A program made the translations under genes and the position numbers. From Aphidius gifuensis (lineage: Eukaryota > Arthropoda > Insecta > Hymenoptera > Braconidae), in assembly GCF_014905175.1 (NCBI RefSeq), contig NC_057791.1, forward strand, positions 6,944,001 to 7,008,000: 64,000 bases of DNA, given 5' to 3'. Of the stretch, positions 1 through 11,529 are shown piece after piece; positions within the stretch are counted from its first letter, which is position 1, and each line of letters begins with the position of its first letter. The notes under the pieces are model-generated. The model was not told the origin of the DNA. It saw only the letters and a program-made list of their open reading frames with translations, and ran no database searches.

Positions 1-412
1 CATACAAATTGCAAAGTCACATACATACATAGAACCAATTCAGACCAAGTTTACATAAGCCAACCCCAATCAGTGTTGGGTACAATCAGTATAAATATGA
101 AAACCCGAAAGGAATTTGTTTTTTTTTTTATTTTAAATATAATATAATTATGATAGAATATTAGTTTAACTTTACCTATTTGAATATAAAAGTACCAATA
201 TTATTACACAAATTGACTTCTTTTTCAAATATCAAGTATTCCAATATTATTATTGTTATATTATTGCAATTTGCTTCATTGCAGTTTTTGAAGCAAAATT
301 TTTTTTTTTTCTTCACGTTTTTTTTTTTTTTTTCTATTTTTCGAATGAATCATTTGTCTAATATGAAAACATTTACTCCAAATGGCATCGACAGCATTAC
401 ACTGTTTACAAA
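1..412. other. AT-rich stretch, no gene seen
   Basis: Low-complexity AT-rich DNA with T runs near 121-132, 300-309 and 318-333. The short open frame at 180-416 is built largely from T-run phenylalanines and has no recognisable features. Confidence 0.6.
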
Positions 413-1626
413 TTAAAATTGTTGTATCTCGTGATAAATCTTCAACTTTTTTATAAGGTATTTTTTTCTAATAAATTGCAAATGTTTAAGTAATTGTGGA
501 TAGTTTGAACAATTATTTGAATCTTTTAACGAGTGAACTTTAACTAATGCAATATAATTGAACAATACTGAGGATAGACTTATTAACATTCCTAATAAAA
601 TAAAGTTGGTATAAACAGAATAAATAGAATGCTTGCATACAATCGTAACAAAAAGAATGTGTTCGTAATACATCTGAAATCGCATATCCTAGAGAATTGC
701 ACTGAAGAATATTTGAGATAGGCTCAAGGTCATTCAAATACTCTTGTACATCCCGAAATGGACAATTAAACATACATTTTTGAACTGGAAAAAGATTTAC
801 TTGTTTTTCTTTTCTTGTGTTGATGATATTGACTGTTTCAATAAATCAACATAATGATGATCATCATCTGTTTCATAATTTGTCCCACCACGTTAAGTAC
901 CGAGGAATTGACAAATTGTAATAAGACGAAGACACATTTCAGCTTGCAAATGAGTCGGATTGTTATTGCCATGTTTACGAAATGTTGAAAATAAATTTTC
1001 TAGGTCATCTTGGCTCAAACGTGACGTGAGAAATTTATAACTTTGTTCTTTGAATAAATAATCAACCAACCAAGTAGTATTGAATACTGATTTTTTTATT
1101 CCAGTTTTAACTGGTGTCCAAGCGTTTCCAAAAGTATGTTTTTCTACAATATATCAAAAAATTATCAAGTATTGAAATTGAAATTGTGATAATATATTGT
1201 CTTTTGTTATTGCATTACTGAAGTATCTACAATTCATAACTTCCTTTCACTCTGTTATTTCTCTCAAATACCAAGCTGTAGTCAATGTATCTTTCTCCAT
1301 TAACCAGATGCTAACAAGTGTCTTAATAGAACCACTAGTTTTGATGGTAAATACATAAGCAACAGCTGCTACATTCATTTTAAAGTGATTTGTAGGATTT
1401 GAAATTTAGGCTGTTATATTTAATTCTGATTTTTTTTCTTTGCATTGTTATTTCTCCAAAACATTGTTCAAGATATTAGTTACCAAATTCATAGCATGGT
1501 AAATCTTGGGAAAAACTATCTTGAGGTCTATTGTTGAAACACGATTGTTAACAAGTGCCATTCGCATGTTCTTTAATAAATGAGAACTTTCGATGTCAAA
1601 TGTTAAACTCCTGGAAATGCTCAAAG
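413..1626 (-). pseudogene. P-element-type transposase remnant
   Basis: Minus-strand translation in several frames gives pieces resembling the C-terminal half of THAP9/P-element transposases. Around 1500-1610 there is a stretch containing HLLKNMR, like the DxxHLLKxxRN stretch of that family. Around 1250-1400 a helix-rich stretch begins HFKMNVA. Around 895-1070 there is LTSRLSQDDLENLFSTF followed by RKHGNNNP, matching the family's 'tsrlnQDpLEnfFs.iR..gg.n.NP' block. Around 640-780 a Cys-rich tail contains CYDC. Stops and frame changes separate the blocks and no N-terminal THAP domain is visible, so this is a decayed fragment. It abuts a TNP2-type fragment on the other strand at about 1630. The family call rests on motif memory only. 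Confidence 0.55.
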
Positions 1627-1636
1627 GATTTATGTT

Positions 1637-2190
1637 TATGCTAAAGTAATATGTGGCATGTGTAATTTACCAGCCAAAGCATTGTTTTTAAATATGAAAC
1701 AATATAACGGCGTGAATGGAAGCCAGACATGTTCAATTTTATTACAACCTTTGCATCTAGATGTAAATAATACAAGGATATATCTATTTCAAGAGACACT
1801 TAATCTTCGGAGCCAAGAACAAACAAACAGTTTTGCTAGAGAAGCTGGAGTTTCTGGTGATGATGTGTTTGGTGTAAAAGGGCCAAATGCTATTTCTGAA
1901 TTTTCACCAGATTACATCAAGACAACGGCTATGGACTCTGTGCACTGTGTTTATCTCGGAGTCGTAAAAACTTTATTGGTCATCTAGTTTCACCTGAGTA
2001 CTGGAATTTTTTCTGATTTTACTGGAATAGTTGATAAAAAAATCCAACTAATTACTCCACCTGATTTTATTCCAAGGATACCACGATCTATTATCCAGCA
2101 CATTATGTATTTTAGAGCAAGTGAGCTTAAAACATAGTTTTTTTATTACTTATGCCCGATACTACGATCAATCATGTCTGATGTATTTTT
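1637..2190 (+). pseudogene. TNP2-type transposase fragment, copy A
   Basis: Central fragment of a TNP2/DUF4218-type (EnSpm/CACTA-like) transposase. It has the CNLPAKALFLNMKQYNGVNG block, a FGVKGP motif and the DxxHCVYLGVVK block, all aligning by eye with the longer copies at 3334-4995 and 23993-24661. The frame is open to a TAG at 1985-1987. Similarity then continues in the same frame (TPPDFIPRIPRSI) across that stop and another near 2136. Both stops fall where the family tends to have Trp, so TGG-to-TAG changes are likely. N- and C-terminal parts are absent. It begins right where the minus-strand P-element remnant ends. Confidence 0.7.
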
Positions 2191-2309
2191 CGAAAAAAAA
2201 AAGAAAATGAAAATTACTCTTCCGAAATTCTCAATTTTTTCAGAAAAAACGCCCTTTTTATTGTAAAGCTTAAAATACTCGTTTTGCGTTCTAGAATCTA
2301 TATCTAAGT

Positions 2310-2780
2310 CAGCAAAAAGAAAAGAGCTCTTTGAGATATCTTGAAATTCGATGGTTGCGCCTCCAAAAATAGAAGAAAAAAAAAAAAAAAAGTCGTTTTT
2401 AAGGTCAAAATCAACAATATATCAAAAAATAAGCGAGGTTCAGGCCGCAAACTTGGCGAATTTTTTTTGCAGTACTTTGAGTTTTTTGATACATTTTTTA
2501 AATTCAATGATGGGCATGAATCAGAAGATTCAGTCACATGAAGAAGAGATGCATTAGAACTTGAAGCAATTTAATTTTTTTCTGTAATAGCAGATGAAGA
2601 TTTATGTTTTGAAGTACGTTTTCTAGAAGAATGAACAAAATCTTTTTCTTAAACAATGACATTCACGTCTTCTATTGAATCAGTACGAGATTCCTCAGAT
2701 GGTATGGGTGGTGAAGGTTCATTCAACGACTTTGCTAATTTTATACTTATTGATTGCTCAGTACATAACTTAGCTTTCGT
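2310..2780 (-). pseudogene. Unrecognised Ser/Lys-rich coding remnant
   Basis: Read on the minus strand, 2775-2310 has a fairly continuous translation rich in Ser, Lys and Pro (segments include SEESRTDSIEDVNV and SRKRTSKHKSSSAI), broken by two stops. The composition resembles a disordered regulatory region. I do not recognise the family. It lies between two TNP2 fragments and might be part of either element's second gene, but nothing shows that. Confidence 0.3.
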
Positions 2781-2800
2781 TTATTTTTTTTATTCTCTTA

Positions 2801-3160
2801 GTAAAGTAAATAACATCAGATTTTGTTTTTTTTTTCATTTCAATTCGGCAACATGTAAATTATAAAATTTTCGTTTTTATTCATCAGTTCTTTTATTAAA
2901 ATTAATTGTTCAAAATTTTCAGTTTTATTTTACCAACATTAGAGTAGACACGTTTTTATTGTTTTTTTAATTAGCATGCGTATAACAATATACTTTTAAA
3001 AAATTATCTTTTACTGGTACCAAGTTCAGTAGTAGATTTTTATTTTGTTTGATTAATTAGCATGTCCATGTTATCTTTGTCTTATTGAATTAAGTGAATA
3101 ACGCCAGATCTAGGTTTTTTTTTCATTTCAATTCATCAACATGTAAATTATAATATTTTT
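2801..3160. repeat. Diverged direct duplication, about 290-bp period
   Basis: The segment at 2801-2870 (T run, then CATTTCAATTC and CAACATGTAAATTATAA) recurs at 3091-3160 with scattered differences. The intervening DNA (GTTCAG, T runs, 'attagcatg') is also loosely repeated. No coding potential is seen between 2870 and 3330. Confidence 0.5.
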
Positions 3161-3333
3161 ATTTCTAATTTATTAGCACGTGCATGATAATATTCTTTCA
3201 ATATCCAACATGTTCTTTAACTGGTTCGTGGTTCAGCATTTTGCAATATAGTCACCTTTTTTTTTAACTTATCAGCATTACCTGACATTATTATTATTTT
3301 AAAAAATTTTAAAACTTTTTTCAATTACATAGG

Positions 3334-4995
3334 TGTCGTTGACCGTTCCCGTGAGCCAGTCAATGATGGTTCGAGTTCCAGTGAGCAACATAATAATAAT
3401 GATACTGATAATGAATCACATACCATCAATGACCAAGATTATGATATTGATGAAAGTAGCAATGATTTAAATACAGAAAGAGATCAGACTGATGATAATA
3501 GTAGTATCGACGAAAATAATGGAAGTGATCAAACTGATGTTAATGGCAGTATTGATGAAAATAATAATGAATATAATGATGCTGCACCAGAACCACAACC
3601 AGATCCTGATGACGACAAACTTTTTGAAGGAGCACCACTCTCTATGAGTGAAACTTGGTATGCATCTTGACTGACGCATTGCGATTTGGTTGGACAAGAG
3701 CAGCTTTAACTGATTTACTTGAATTAATAAATATGATCTGTCCAAGACCAAACAAGTGTAAGTAAAGTTTATATCTTTTCAAAAAGTACTTTTCAACGAT
3801 AAATGTACCACTTAACAAGAATTTTTATTGTTCACGTTGCTTTAATAAGTTAGAGACTAATGAATCTATATGTGAAATGTGTGCCCCAGAAAATTCGTCA
3901 GATAGGCCAGGTGTATCTTATTTTATAACAATATCAATCATCGATCAATTACAATCGGTCTACAAACGACCAGGATTTTACGATCTTTTGCATTGGCGTT
4001 TCAGGCGTCAGAAAAAAACTCTGAACAATTACGAAGGCATTTACGATAGTCAGGTATATCGGAATTTATGCAGACCAAATAAATTATTATCAAATCCTGA
4101 TAATATAACTTTCACATGGAATACCGATGGTATCTCTTTATTCAAATCGTCAAAGTTACAACTATGGCCATTCTATTTAAGTATAAATGAACTTCCATAC
4201 ACTTATAGAATGAGAAAAGAAAATTTTTTATTAGCAGGACTATGGTTTGGAACGAAAAAACCTGTGCCATCGTTATTTTTAGATTCCATTTGTGATGAAC
4301 TTTGTGATAATCTGAAAAATGGCGTTAATCTTGAAGCATTAGACGCTAATAATATAATTAATGTAAAGGGTGAAGTCATCTATGGCACCTGTGATTTACC
4401 TGCAAAAGCAATTTTTTTGAATATAAAACAGTATAACTCAGTGCATGGTTGTTCAAGGTGCTTGATTAAATCTGAGCTTGTTGAAGATGGTTCTTTAAAA
4501 CGTGTATATCCATATCTTAACCTGATTTTTCGAGATCAAAACATCACAAATGACTTGGCTAAAGAAGCAGCTGTCACAGGAAATGATACTTTTGGTATCA
4601 AAGGACCAACTGTCATTTCACGAATGTCAAAAACGTACATTCGAAGTACTTCTGTTGACTATATGCATTGCGTTATTCTAGGAGTCGTACGAGCACTTTT
4701 AGTTTTATGGTTCAAAGCTGATACTGGATTATTGAAAGATTTCATACCAATTGTTAAAAAAAAATTTGTTCAATGACACCACCAAACTTTGTTCCTAGAC
4801 TTCCAAGATCAATAGTCTAACATTTAAAATATTTAAAGGCTCATGAGTTAGAAGCTTGGTTTTTATATTATTCAATGCAAATACTCGAGACAATAATGTC
4901 TAACATGTATTTCGAACATTATATATTATTCGTCTACAGTATTTTCTTATTAAATCAAGACAGTATATCTGAACAAGATATTGATGTTGCTAACA
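3334..4995 (+). pseudogene. TNP2-type transposase, 5' part (copy B), split by Polinton
   Basis: N-terminal and central parts of a TNP2/DUF4218-like transposase. In order: an Asp/Asn-rich acidic region (3340-3600), the LFEGAPLSMSET block (3620-3660), the LTDALRFGW block after a 1-nt frameshift near 3668, an in-frame stop near 3763, a zinc-ribbon-like pair CSRC...CEMC (about 3833-3882), the WNTDGISLFKSS block (4120-4155), the CDLPAKAIFLNIKQYN block (4390-4437) and DYMHCVILGVVRALL (4658-4702). A frame slip follows at the A9 run near 4758, after which PRLPRSIV and FLLNQDSISEQDIDVAN run to 4994. The ORF stops because a Polinton is inserted at CTAACA (4990-4995). The 3' part resumes at 40233. Expected role of the intact family is DNA transposition in the nucleus. 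Confidence 0.8.
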
Positions 4996-5300
4996 AGTAG
5001 TTAAACAAGGAGAGTTCTGGATCACCCCCCTGCTGTGCTCTATTGTTCTTCGCGACGGTGGGCTCCACGGGGGTCTATTGTTTTACACAGCGGGGTCGAC
5101 GGGGGGTCTATTATATATCATAGCGGTTGGGTGTAGCTAAGGAAAAAGTGTAGCTAAGGAAAAGATGTAGCTAAGGTTGTGTAGTTAAGGATGTAGCTAT
5201 GGTGTATGTTAAGAATGTAGTCAATAGTATACAGGTAAGAATGTGTAGCTGTGGAAGTAGGTAAGGATGTGTAGCTGTGGATGTAGGTAAAGATATTATC
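4996..5300 (+). repeat. Polinton left terminal inverted repeat
   Basis: It begins AGTAGTTAAACAAGGAGAG, passes through a GC-rich block (5025-5110: CCCCCCTGCTGTGCTC, CTCCACGGGGGTCTATTG, CAGCGGGGTCGACGG) and continues into a degenerate tandem of about 12-bp TGTAGCTAAGGA units (5131-5290). The same succession is found in reverse complement at the right end. The array shares its motif with the palindromic satellites at 47.1-49.8 kb and 56.6-58.9 kb. Confidence 0.8.
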
Positions 5301-5500
5301 AATATAAATTTTTTTTTTTTTTTGTTTTTTTATTTGTTCTTTTGGTAAATTTTTATTATTTTATCAATAAGATATCATCAATAAGATATGATTTAAATAA
5401 ATATTTTTTATTCATCAAAACCACTATCTTCTCCTTCTTCTTCTTTATGTGATTATTATTATTATAACAATAATAATAATAATAATAATAATTATTATTA
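5073..5500 (+). repeat. First of two about 420-bp direct repeats
   Basis: The segment running from CCACGGGGGTCTATTG through the TGTAGCTAAGG array, a T run, TTATCAATAAGATATCATC and CTTCTCCTTCTTCTTC to an ATT/AAT microsatellite recurs almost unchanged at 10081-10495. This copy carries about 35 bp more of the TAGCTAAGGAAAA motif near 5151-5185. The two copies bracket the non-LTR element, so part of the Polinton TIR was duplicated on its inner side. Confidence 0.8.
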
Positions 5501-5516
5501 TTATTATTATTATTAT

Positions 5517-5610
5517 AATTATTTATTTATTTATTAACCCAGCGGCTTAATAAGCCATGAATAGGGCTACAGGATAAAGTTGTATAATTATACAACTTAA
5601 CAGATAATGA
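5517..5610 (-). mobile_element. Inverted 3' tail of a related non-LTR element
   Basis: Read in reverse complement this is CCTGTAGCCC, ATGGC, GCCGCTGGGT and then (TAAA)n. It matches the 3' end of the neighbouring non-LTR element (CCTGTATCCC, ATGGC, GCCGCTGGGT, (TAAA)n at 9888-9960) in the opposite orientation. It is therefore the tail of another, severely 5'-truncated copy of the same or a sister family. Confidence 0.65.
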
Positions 5611-5833
5611 CAAATGATAATATTTTACATTGTGGTATTACATAATAAAAAAAAAAAAAAATTTAAAGTTAAACTGCTGTAATTGTATATAAGTATTTAA
5701 ATTGATGGCTCAAAATTATGCTTTATACAATGAAAATGACAATATATTTGATTACAAGATGCAACTTGAATGATAATAATTTGATACCAGGATAAATTAC
5801 AATAATAGTGAAAATGACAATATATTTAATTAA

Positions 5834-6560
5834 CAAACCAACACGCTTGACGTAAAATTAAGCTCGATTGTTGATACACTAAAATCATTTGCTACATCGG
5901 TGAATAACAAATTTTCAACCATTGATGCTGAACTACGTTCAGTTAACAACAGCATACAAAAATTAAATTCTACCATATCCAGTAACTCAACTCAAATTTC
6001 TGATAATACCACACAAATTGCTGAGCATGAACAACTCATTACTAAATTAAATACTGAATTAAATAACAACAAAGAATTATTAGATCGTATGCCAAATGTT
6101 ATTATGTTTGGTATACCTGAAGATCCTGATATACATATTGATGCTAGACAACGTGTTGTTGGTGATAGAGGTAAAGTTGACCAGCTGGTTAATACTGTTC
6201 TTAATAAATGTGATAATATTGGTTTAATTAAAGTGACTTCGTCACGTATTCACCCTTTCTCTGGCACTCTCACAAAGCCAAGAATGACTAAGGTGAAATT
6301 TAACAGTATTTTTTATAAAGATCTATTTGTACAGAACTTCTTGGACCAAAAGAAACTGAAACAACTGACAGGTTGGATGAGCAAAGTAGTGATTTCTCAG
6401 GATTTCACACCTGCCCAACTTGCCCAGAGACGTCAGATAACAGCTCAGCTCACTCAAGATGGTACAACCAATGCAAGGGTGAGATTTGTAAATGGCTCAT
6501 TCAAAATAATCAACAACAGGCCACCACCAGGTCACCATACAATGCAACAACAACAACAGC

Positions 6561-6596
<36 letters not shown>

Positions 6597-6598
6597 AG
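5834..6598 (+). CDS. Non-LTR ORF1 protein (coiled coil plus RRM-like), 5'-incomplete
   Basis: The open frame runs from just after a TAA at 5831-5833 to the TAG at 6596-6598. No ATG precedes the coiled-coil part (the first possible start is a GTG at 5900), so the true N-terminus is missing or lost. The heptad-like stretch (SSNSTQISDNTTQIAEHEQ, about 5975-6035) fits a trimerising coiled coil. The following NVIMFGIPED...KPRMTKVKFNS region resembles the RNA-binding core of LINE ORF1 proteins. It ends in about 17 glutamines encoded by (CAA)n at 6545-6595. The expected role is RNA binding and chaperone activity in the retrotransposition particle. Confidence 0.7.
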
Positions 6599-9500
6599 CA
6601 ACCTACATAACATCATCATATAATAATAATAAGTTAATTGATAATAATAAATTATCTAATTGGTCTAACTTGGACACTATTAGTTCTTTTTCACCTTCTC
6701 ATCTTCTTCCTATTAATAATACATCTTCTTTCAGCTTGACTCAAGACTCTTCATCCAATCTGGCACCTACTGGAAAATCATTTAAGATACTCTATCAAAA
6801 TACGAGGAGTATCAAGAACAAATATATGGACTTGTATGTAAACTCACTTGTACTAGACTATGACATTGTTCTTGTTACTGAATCGTGGCTTGATCCTACT
6901 ATCTCTTCGTATCACTACTTTGACAGTCAGCGTTTTGTTGTTTTTAGAGCGGATAGGAACAGTTGTAATAAATCTAGGGGGGGTGGTGTCCTCTTTGCAG
7001 TAAAATTAAATAAGTTTAACAATGTACATATGCTGAATTTACCAGATACCATCAACAATATTTCTGAAATTGAAATACTTGGCATATATCTTGATTACTG
7101 TGGTACCCCATATAGAATCATTGTTTTATACATTCCCCCTGATGTAATTAATAGCAGGAGTAACATATTCTCTAAACTTATCAAGCAACTCCAAGAGTAC
7201 TTATCTAAGTACAATTCTAACCTAATTATTACTGGCGATTTTAACCTGCCAGATTACAACGTGTTACTTCCTTCTTCAAGCAACAAAATATATACTACCA
7301 TCTCATTGTTCATTAACACACTTAATTTACAACAACTCAACTCTGTTCATAATTCTCATGGGAAAATTTTAGATCTCATACTAGTCTCTCGTGCTACCTG
7401 TTTAGTTTCACCAGGACCAGCTCTAGTTAAGCAGGATGACTACCATCCTCCTCTGCATTTACATATTGTTAATTCTACTTCTAACTACACTGGCTCTACA
7501 TGCTCTCTTTCTTCTTCATTGAAATATATTATTAAATTCTTAGATTTAGATAAAGTTAAATATGATTTTAGGTCAATAAATTGGGATGATCTTCTCGGCT
7601 TGGATGCCAACGTGGGTACAGTGGATTATCTTTGTGATATCTTTTATAAAAAATTTTTTCAGGTAATCGATAACAATTACTATCCTCCCCAGTATGGATG
7701 CAAGGCGTCTAGGTACCCATGTTGGTACTCAACTGAGCTGATCACTCTCATTAGAAATAAGAAAAAATATTTAAAAATTAGTAAAACAAATGTATCATCA
7801 GCCATTAATAGTAGGATTAGTTCTATTACATTAGCCATAAAAAATATATCTCACAGAGATTTAGAATTATTTAATAAAAATATTGAGAGCAATATTAGTA
7901 GTAATCCCAAAGGGTTTTGGAAGTATATTAATAGTAAAAAAAATCAATCTACTACATTGAATTGTCTACTCATAAATAATAGTATCAGTTATGATCCACT
8001 TATGATATCCAACGCATTTGCTACACATTTTTCTAGTGTATTTAATAAGCTGAATACTGATATACAGTCAGATTTTGATTTGCTCATGTTTAGTAGCTTT
8101 CTTAATGAGGAAACTATTACGATAGACTCTGAGGACATTGCACGTGAGATCCTGCGTGTGAAAAACAATAATACGAGTGGTCTGGATAATCTTCCTGGAT
8201 CTTTAATTAGGATCTGTCCGGATGCATTGATTCTTCCACTTAAAATTATCTTCAACTTGGCATTGTCATCGGGTACATATCCTACTTGCTGGAAAAACTC
8301 AGTGGTTAAACCATTATTTAAAACAGGTAATCCACTACTGGTATCCAACTATAGGCAAATATCACTTCTTCCTGTGTGTTCAAAACTCTTTGAAAAACTA
8401 ATCTACAAGGTTATTATGTCATATTTCTCTCCTTCCTTATCACGTAACCAACATGGCTTCACACCCATGCGTAGTACTTGTTCTAACCTTGTAGAGTTCA
8501 GTCAGTATGTAACGTCTCACATTAATAAGAACACTCAGGTTGACGTGATATATACAGACATGACAAAGGCTTTTGACAGGATAAACTGGTTAACACTTGT
8601 CTCTAAATTAATTGCAATAAACTTGCCTCGTACTCTAATAAATCTTATCTGGTCTTATCTTGTTAATCGATGTTGTTATGTCTATATAAATGGTACTCTA
8701 TCATCAGCATATTCACCAACATCTGGTGTCCCACAGGGCTCCAATTTAGGTCCATTATTATTTAACATCTACATTAATGATCTATCTGAGAGACTATCCT
8801 GTTACTCGCTCTTATATGCTGATGATGTTAAATTATACCTGCCTATAAAATCATTGTATGATAGCAATCATTTGCAAAAAAACATCAATAAATTTGTGAA
8901 CTGGTGTGAATTTAATGACCTGCAAGTTAACATAGCAAAATGTAAAGTACTATCATTTAGTAAGTCCTGTCACCCACTCGTATTTAATTATACTATACAT
9001 GGCGAAATATTGACACGAACAAGACAAACAACTGATTTAGGCATTGTATTCGATGATAAATTTCTCTTCAACTCTCAGGTTGAGCAGGTAGTTAGATCTG
9101 CAATGTCCTCATTGGGTATGGTAATTCGTTTAGCTAGATCTTTCAAGAGTCCTACCTCAATTAAAGCATTATATAATGCTTTTGTAAAGTCAAAATTAGA
9201 CTACTGTAGTGCTGTTTACTCATTAAGAACAAAAAAACAATTACATATGATAAATAAGGTGCAACGTAAGTTTATTAAGTACTTATTATATCGTACGCAG
9301 GCACTTGTGTTGGATAAGGGATGTGATGATGACACGTTGGTCCAGCTGGCTAACATGAACAACATCTCAGTTCACCGTGATACATTAACAATTATCTTCT
9401 TTATAAAGCTCTTAACTGGGGCTGTTGACTGTCCTGGTCTTTTGGCTGATGTTAGAATACGAATATTATCAACTAAATTGCGTAATGTATCACCGTTTTA

Positions 9501-9669
9501 TGCAGCATCTGGATCAAGTGTGTCATCAACTATTCCCCCACTACAAAACATGATTAATCTTACCAATGGGGTATGTCGTAAGTCATCACTGTTTAATAAA
9601 ATCATGACATTTGAGTCAATTTCTCCTAGTTTTGTTCTTGATTGTGTCAAGGCATCTAGGCGCTCCTGA
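6373..9669 (+). CDS. Non-LTR ORF2: AP endonuclease plus reverse transcriptase
   Basis: The uninterrupted frame codes for about 1000 residues beyond ORF1. The endonuclease domain starts near 6784 (KILYQNTRSIKNKY), with ITGDFNLPDYN at 7231-7263 and the DDYHPPLHLHI block near 7437. The RT domain has NYRQISLLPVCSKLFEKL (8350), QHGFTPMRST (8450), DVIYTDMTKAFDR (8540-8580), SGVPQGSNLGPLLFNIYIN (about 8722-8775) and the catalytic YADD at 8815-8826. It is in the -1 frame relative to ORF1 and overlaps it by about 225 nt. In the overlap the (CAA)n tract reads as polythreonine. The first ATG after the ORF1 stop lies inside the endonuclease domain, so translation probably uses the upstream ATG at 6373, re-initiation or frameshifting. 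It supplies nicking and target-primed reverse transcription. Confidence 0.9.
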
Positions 9670-9969
9670 TACTACTATTTTCTTTGTAATTTATTTTGTA
9701 ATTTATTTTGTGATTTAATTTAATATAACTGAATAGTATTCAATTTCATGATCAAATATATATGCTAAATCTGATATAATTGTTAATATCATTTTACTAT
9801 ATTGTAAATAACACATCATATATTTTATCTGTAAATATTTTTGTAATATTATTATGTATAATGATAAATTGCTTAATGCAATTTAACCTGTATCCCAATA
9901 ATGGCATCTTCGCCGCTGGGTACAACAAAATTTAATAAATAAATAAATAAATAAATAATAAATAAATAA

Positions 9970-9972
<3 letters not shown>

Positions 9973-10065
<93 letters not shown>

Positions 10066-10079
10066 GTTATTATTATTAT
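9973..10079. repeat. (ATT)n microsatellite
   Basis: About 35 nearly perfect ATT units directly after the non-LTR tail and just before the second 420-bp direct repeat. A similar AAT/ATT tract lies at 5447-5520. The two microsatellites could have mediated duplication of the intervening block. Confidence 0.95.
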
Positions 10080-10080
10080 C

Positions 10081-10457
10081 CACGGGGGTCTATTGTTTTA
10101 CACAGCGGGGTCGACGGGGGGTCTATTATATATCATAGCGGTTGGGTGTAGCTAAGGTTGTGTAGTTAAGGATGTAGCTATGGTGTATGTTAAGAATGTA
10201 GTCAATAGTATACAGGTAAGAATGTGTAGCTGTGGAAGTAGGTAAGGATGTGTAGCTGTGGATGTAGGTAAAGATATTATCAATATAAATTTTTTTTTTT
10301 TTTTTTTTTTTGTTTTTTTATTTGTTCTTTTGGTAAATTTTTATTATTTTATCAATAAGATATCATCAATAAGATATGATTTGAATAAATATTTTTTATT
10401 CATCAAAACCACCAATCTTCTCCTTCTTCTTCTTTATGTGATTATTATTATTATAAC

Positions 10458-10490
<33 letters not shown>

Positions 10491-10495
10491 TAAAT
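10081..10495 (+). repeat. Second of two about 420-bp direct repeats
   Basis: Nearly identical to 5073-5500, starting CCACGGGGGTCTATTG and ending in a similar AAT microsatellite. It lacks one block of the TAGCTAAGGAAAA motif and has a longer T run (about 10290-10310). From 10500 to 10900 the sequence is AT-rich with nothing recognisable. Confidence 0.85.
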
Positions 10496-10904
10496 AGTCA
10501 ACTTGAGAAAGATTTTTTGGATAAATCTATTTAAATAAAAAATGAATTCAATTCATATTTCTTCTAAATATAAAGTGAATGCCATTTATATTTGAATTCT
10601 ATTTTTCAAGAATTCAAAGTAAATTTGATTCATATCTAATAATATGTAGTCAATTAAAAATTTACCTCAATTTGATCGTGGTATTTGTTATTTTACAAAA
10701 TTTGAATAAAATGGGCATTATGAGGAATGCACATAAATTAAAAAAATGATTCATTCAAAAGAAAAAAATGTTCTGTATTTTTACTTGTAATTATTTGTAA
10801 AATTACAAATGAATTAATGACTTTATTTAAAATATTGAGAATTACATGACGTAAAATGATAAAAAAAAATTTCATACATTGAAGATATTATTGAGAGATT
10901 AATT

Positions 10905-11114
10905 TGTAACGATTCTCGTTGCCTCAAAGGCTAAGCCACATAGACAACGGTTCGACTCTTCAACTAGCGACATCATCAACATCAAGTCACATTAGAATAG
11001 GGCAAATCCCCCCTCTTTTTGATTTGTAAAATTGAGTAAAATAATTAGTGAGTGAAAACTCGCTCTCTTGTCTTTGAGACGTCAAACTGACTGGACCTCT
11101 GTTTTAACCAGTTA
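10905..11114 (+). repeat. Truncated 5' LTR of copy 1
   Basis: Matches the start of the 3' LTR (14091-14295) with few differences, up to GTTTTAACCAGT. It then jumps into leader sequence (TATAAATTTTTATATTG) shared with copy 2 at 18736. About 720 bp of LTR is missing by internal deletion. Confidence 0.85.
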
Positions 11115-11263
11115 TAAATTTTTATATTGTTTATAACAATATAATATTAAATTAAGTTGAAGAAAATTAGTAAATTCAGTAAATAACGGCCGATCCGATA
11201 TTTCGTGAAAAATAATATGCCGGTCAGTATTTCTCTTGGTTCTCTTAATAAATTATCGTGGTT

Positions 11264-11529
11264 CCTGGGTGACCCAGGTCCAGTCTTGTTTATCAATTGA
11301 CTTCACTTGATCTTGGTCAATCCAAGATTTAGTTAGTTAAACTCTCGTGTTATTGGTTAATCCAAGAAGTGATACGTGGTACCTGTTCGATCCAGGTGCA
11401 GTCTCATTGGATTCACTTGGTACCCGGCTAAACCAGGATCTATTGGTGATAATTACCATTGATCATCAACAAGTCTAACTCGTAGTATTTAATTAATTAG
11501 CTTTAAACGTAGATCTTGGTCGATCCGAG
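11264..11529 (+). repeat. Leader hairpin motifs of LTR copy 1
   Basis: Five short inverted repeats with 5-nt centres: CCTGGGTGACCCAGG (11264-11278), CTTGGTCAATCCAAG (11312-11326), TTGGTTAATCCAA (11353-11365), CCTGTTCGATCCAGG (about 11382-11396) and CTTGGTCGATCCGAG (11515-11529). They correspond to a longer array in copy 2. Relative to copy 2, a deletion lies between about 11400 and 11415. Confidence 0.75.

Larger units (their letters stand above)
5690..9965 (+). mobile_element. Non-LTR retrotransposon (CR1/Jockey-group), nearly complete
   Basis: Two overlapping ORFs (ORF1 nucleocapsid-like, ORF2 endonuclease plus reverse transcriptase), a 3' UTR and a (TAAA)n tail at about 9930-9968. The 5' boundary is uncertain. 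A 24-bp motif (GAAAATGACAATATATTT) occurs at about 5730 and again at about 5812, just before ORF1 opens. ORF2 is uninterrupted, which suggests a young insertion. It sits inside the left Polinton TIR region, between the two 420-bp direct repeats. Confidence 0.85.

Noticed and set aside
9883..10083. Polyasparagine open frame
   Set aside because: Translation of an ATT microsatellite.
10258..10497. Phe/Ile-rich 79-codon frame
   Set aside because: Built from a T run and an AAT microsatellite in the duplicated TIR block.
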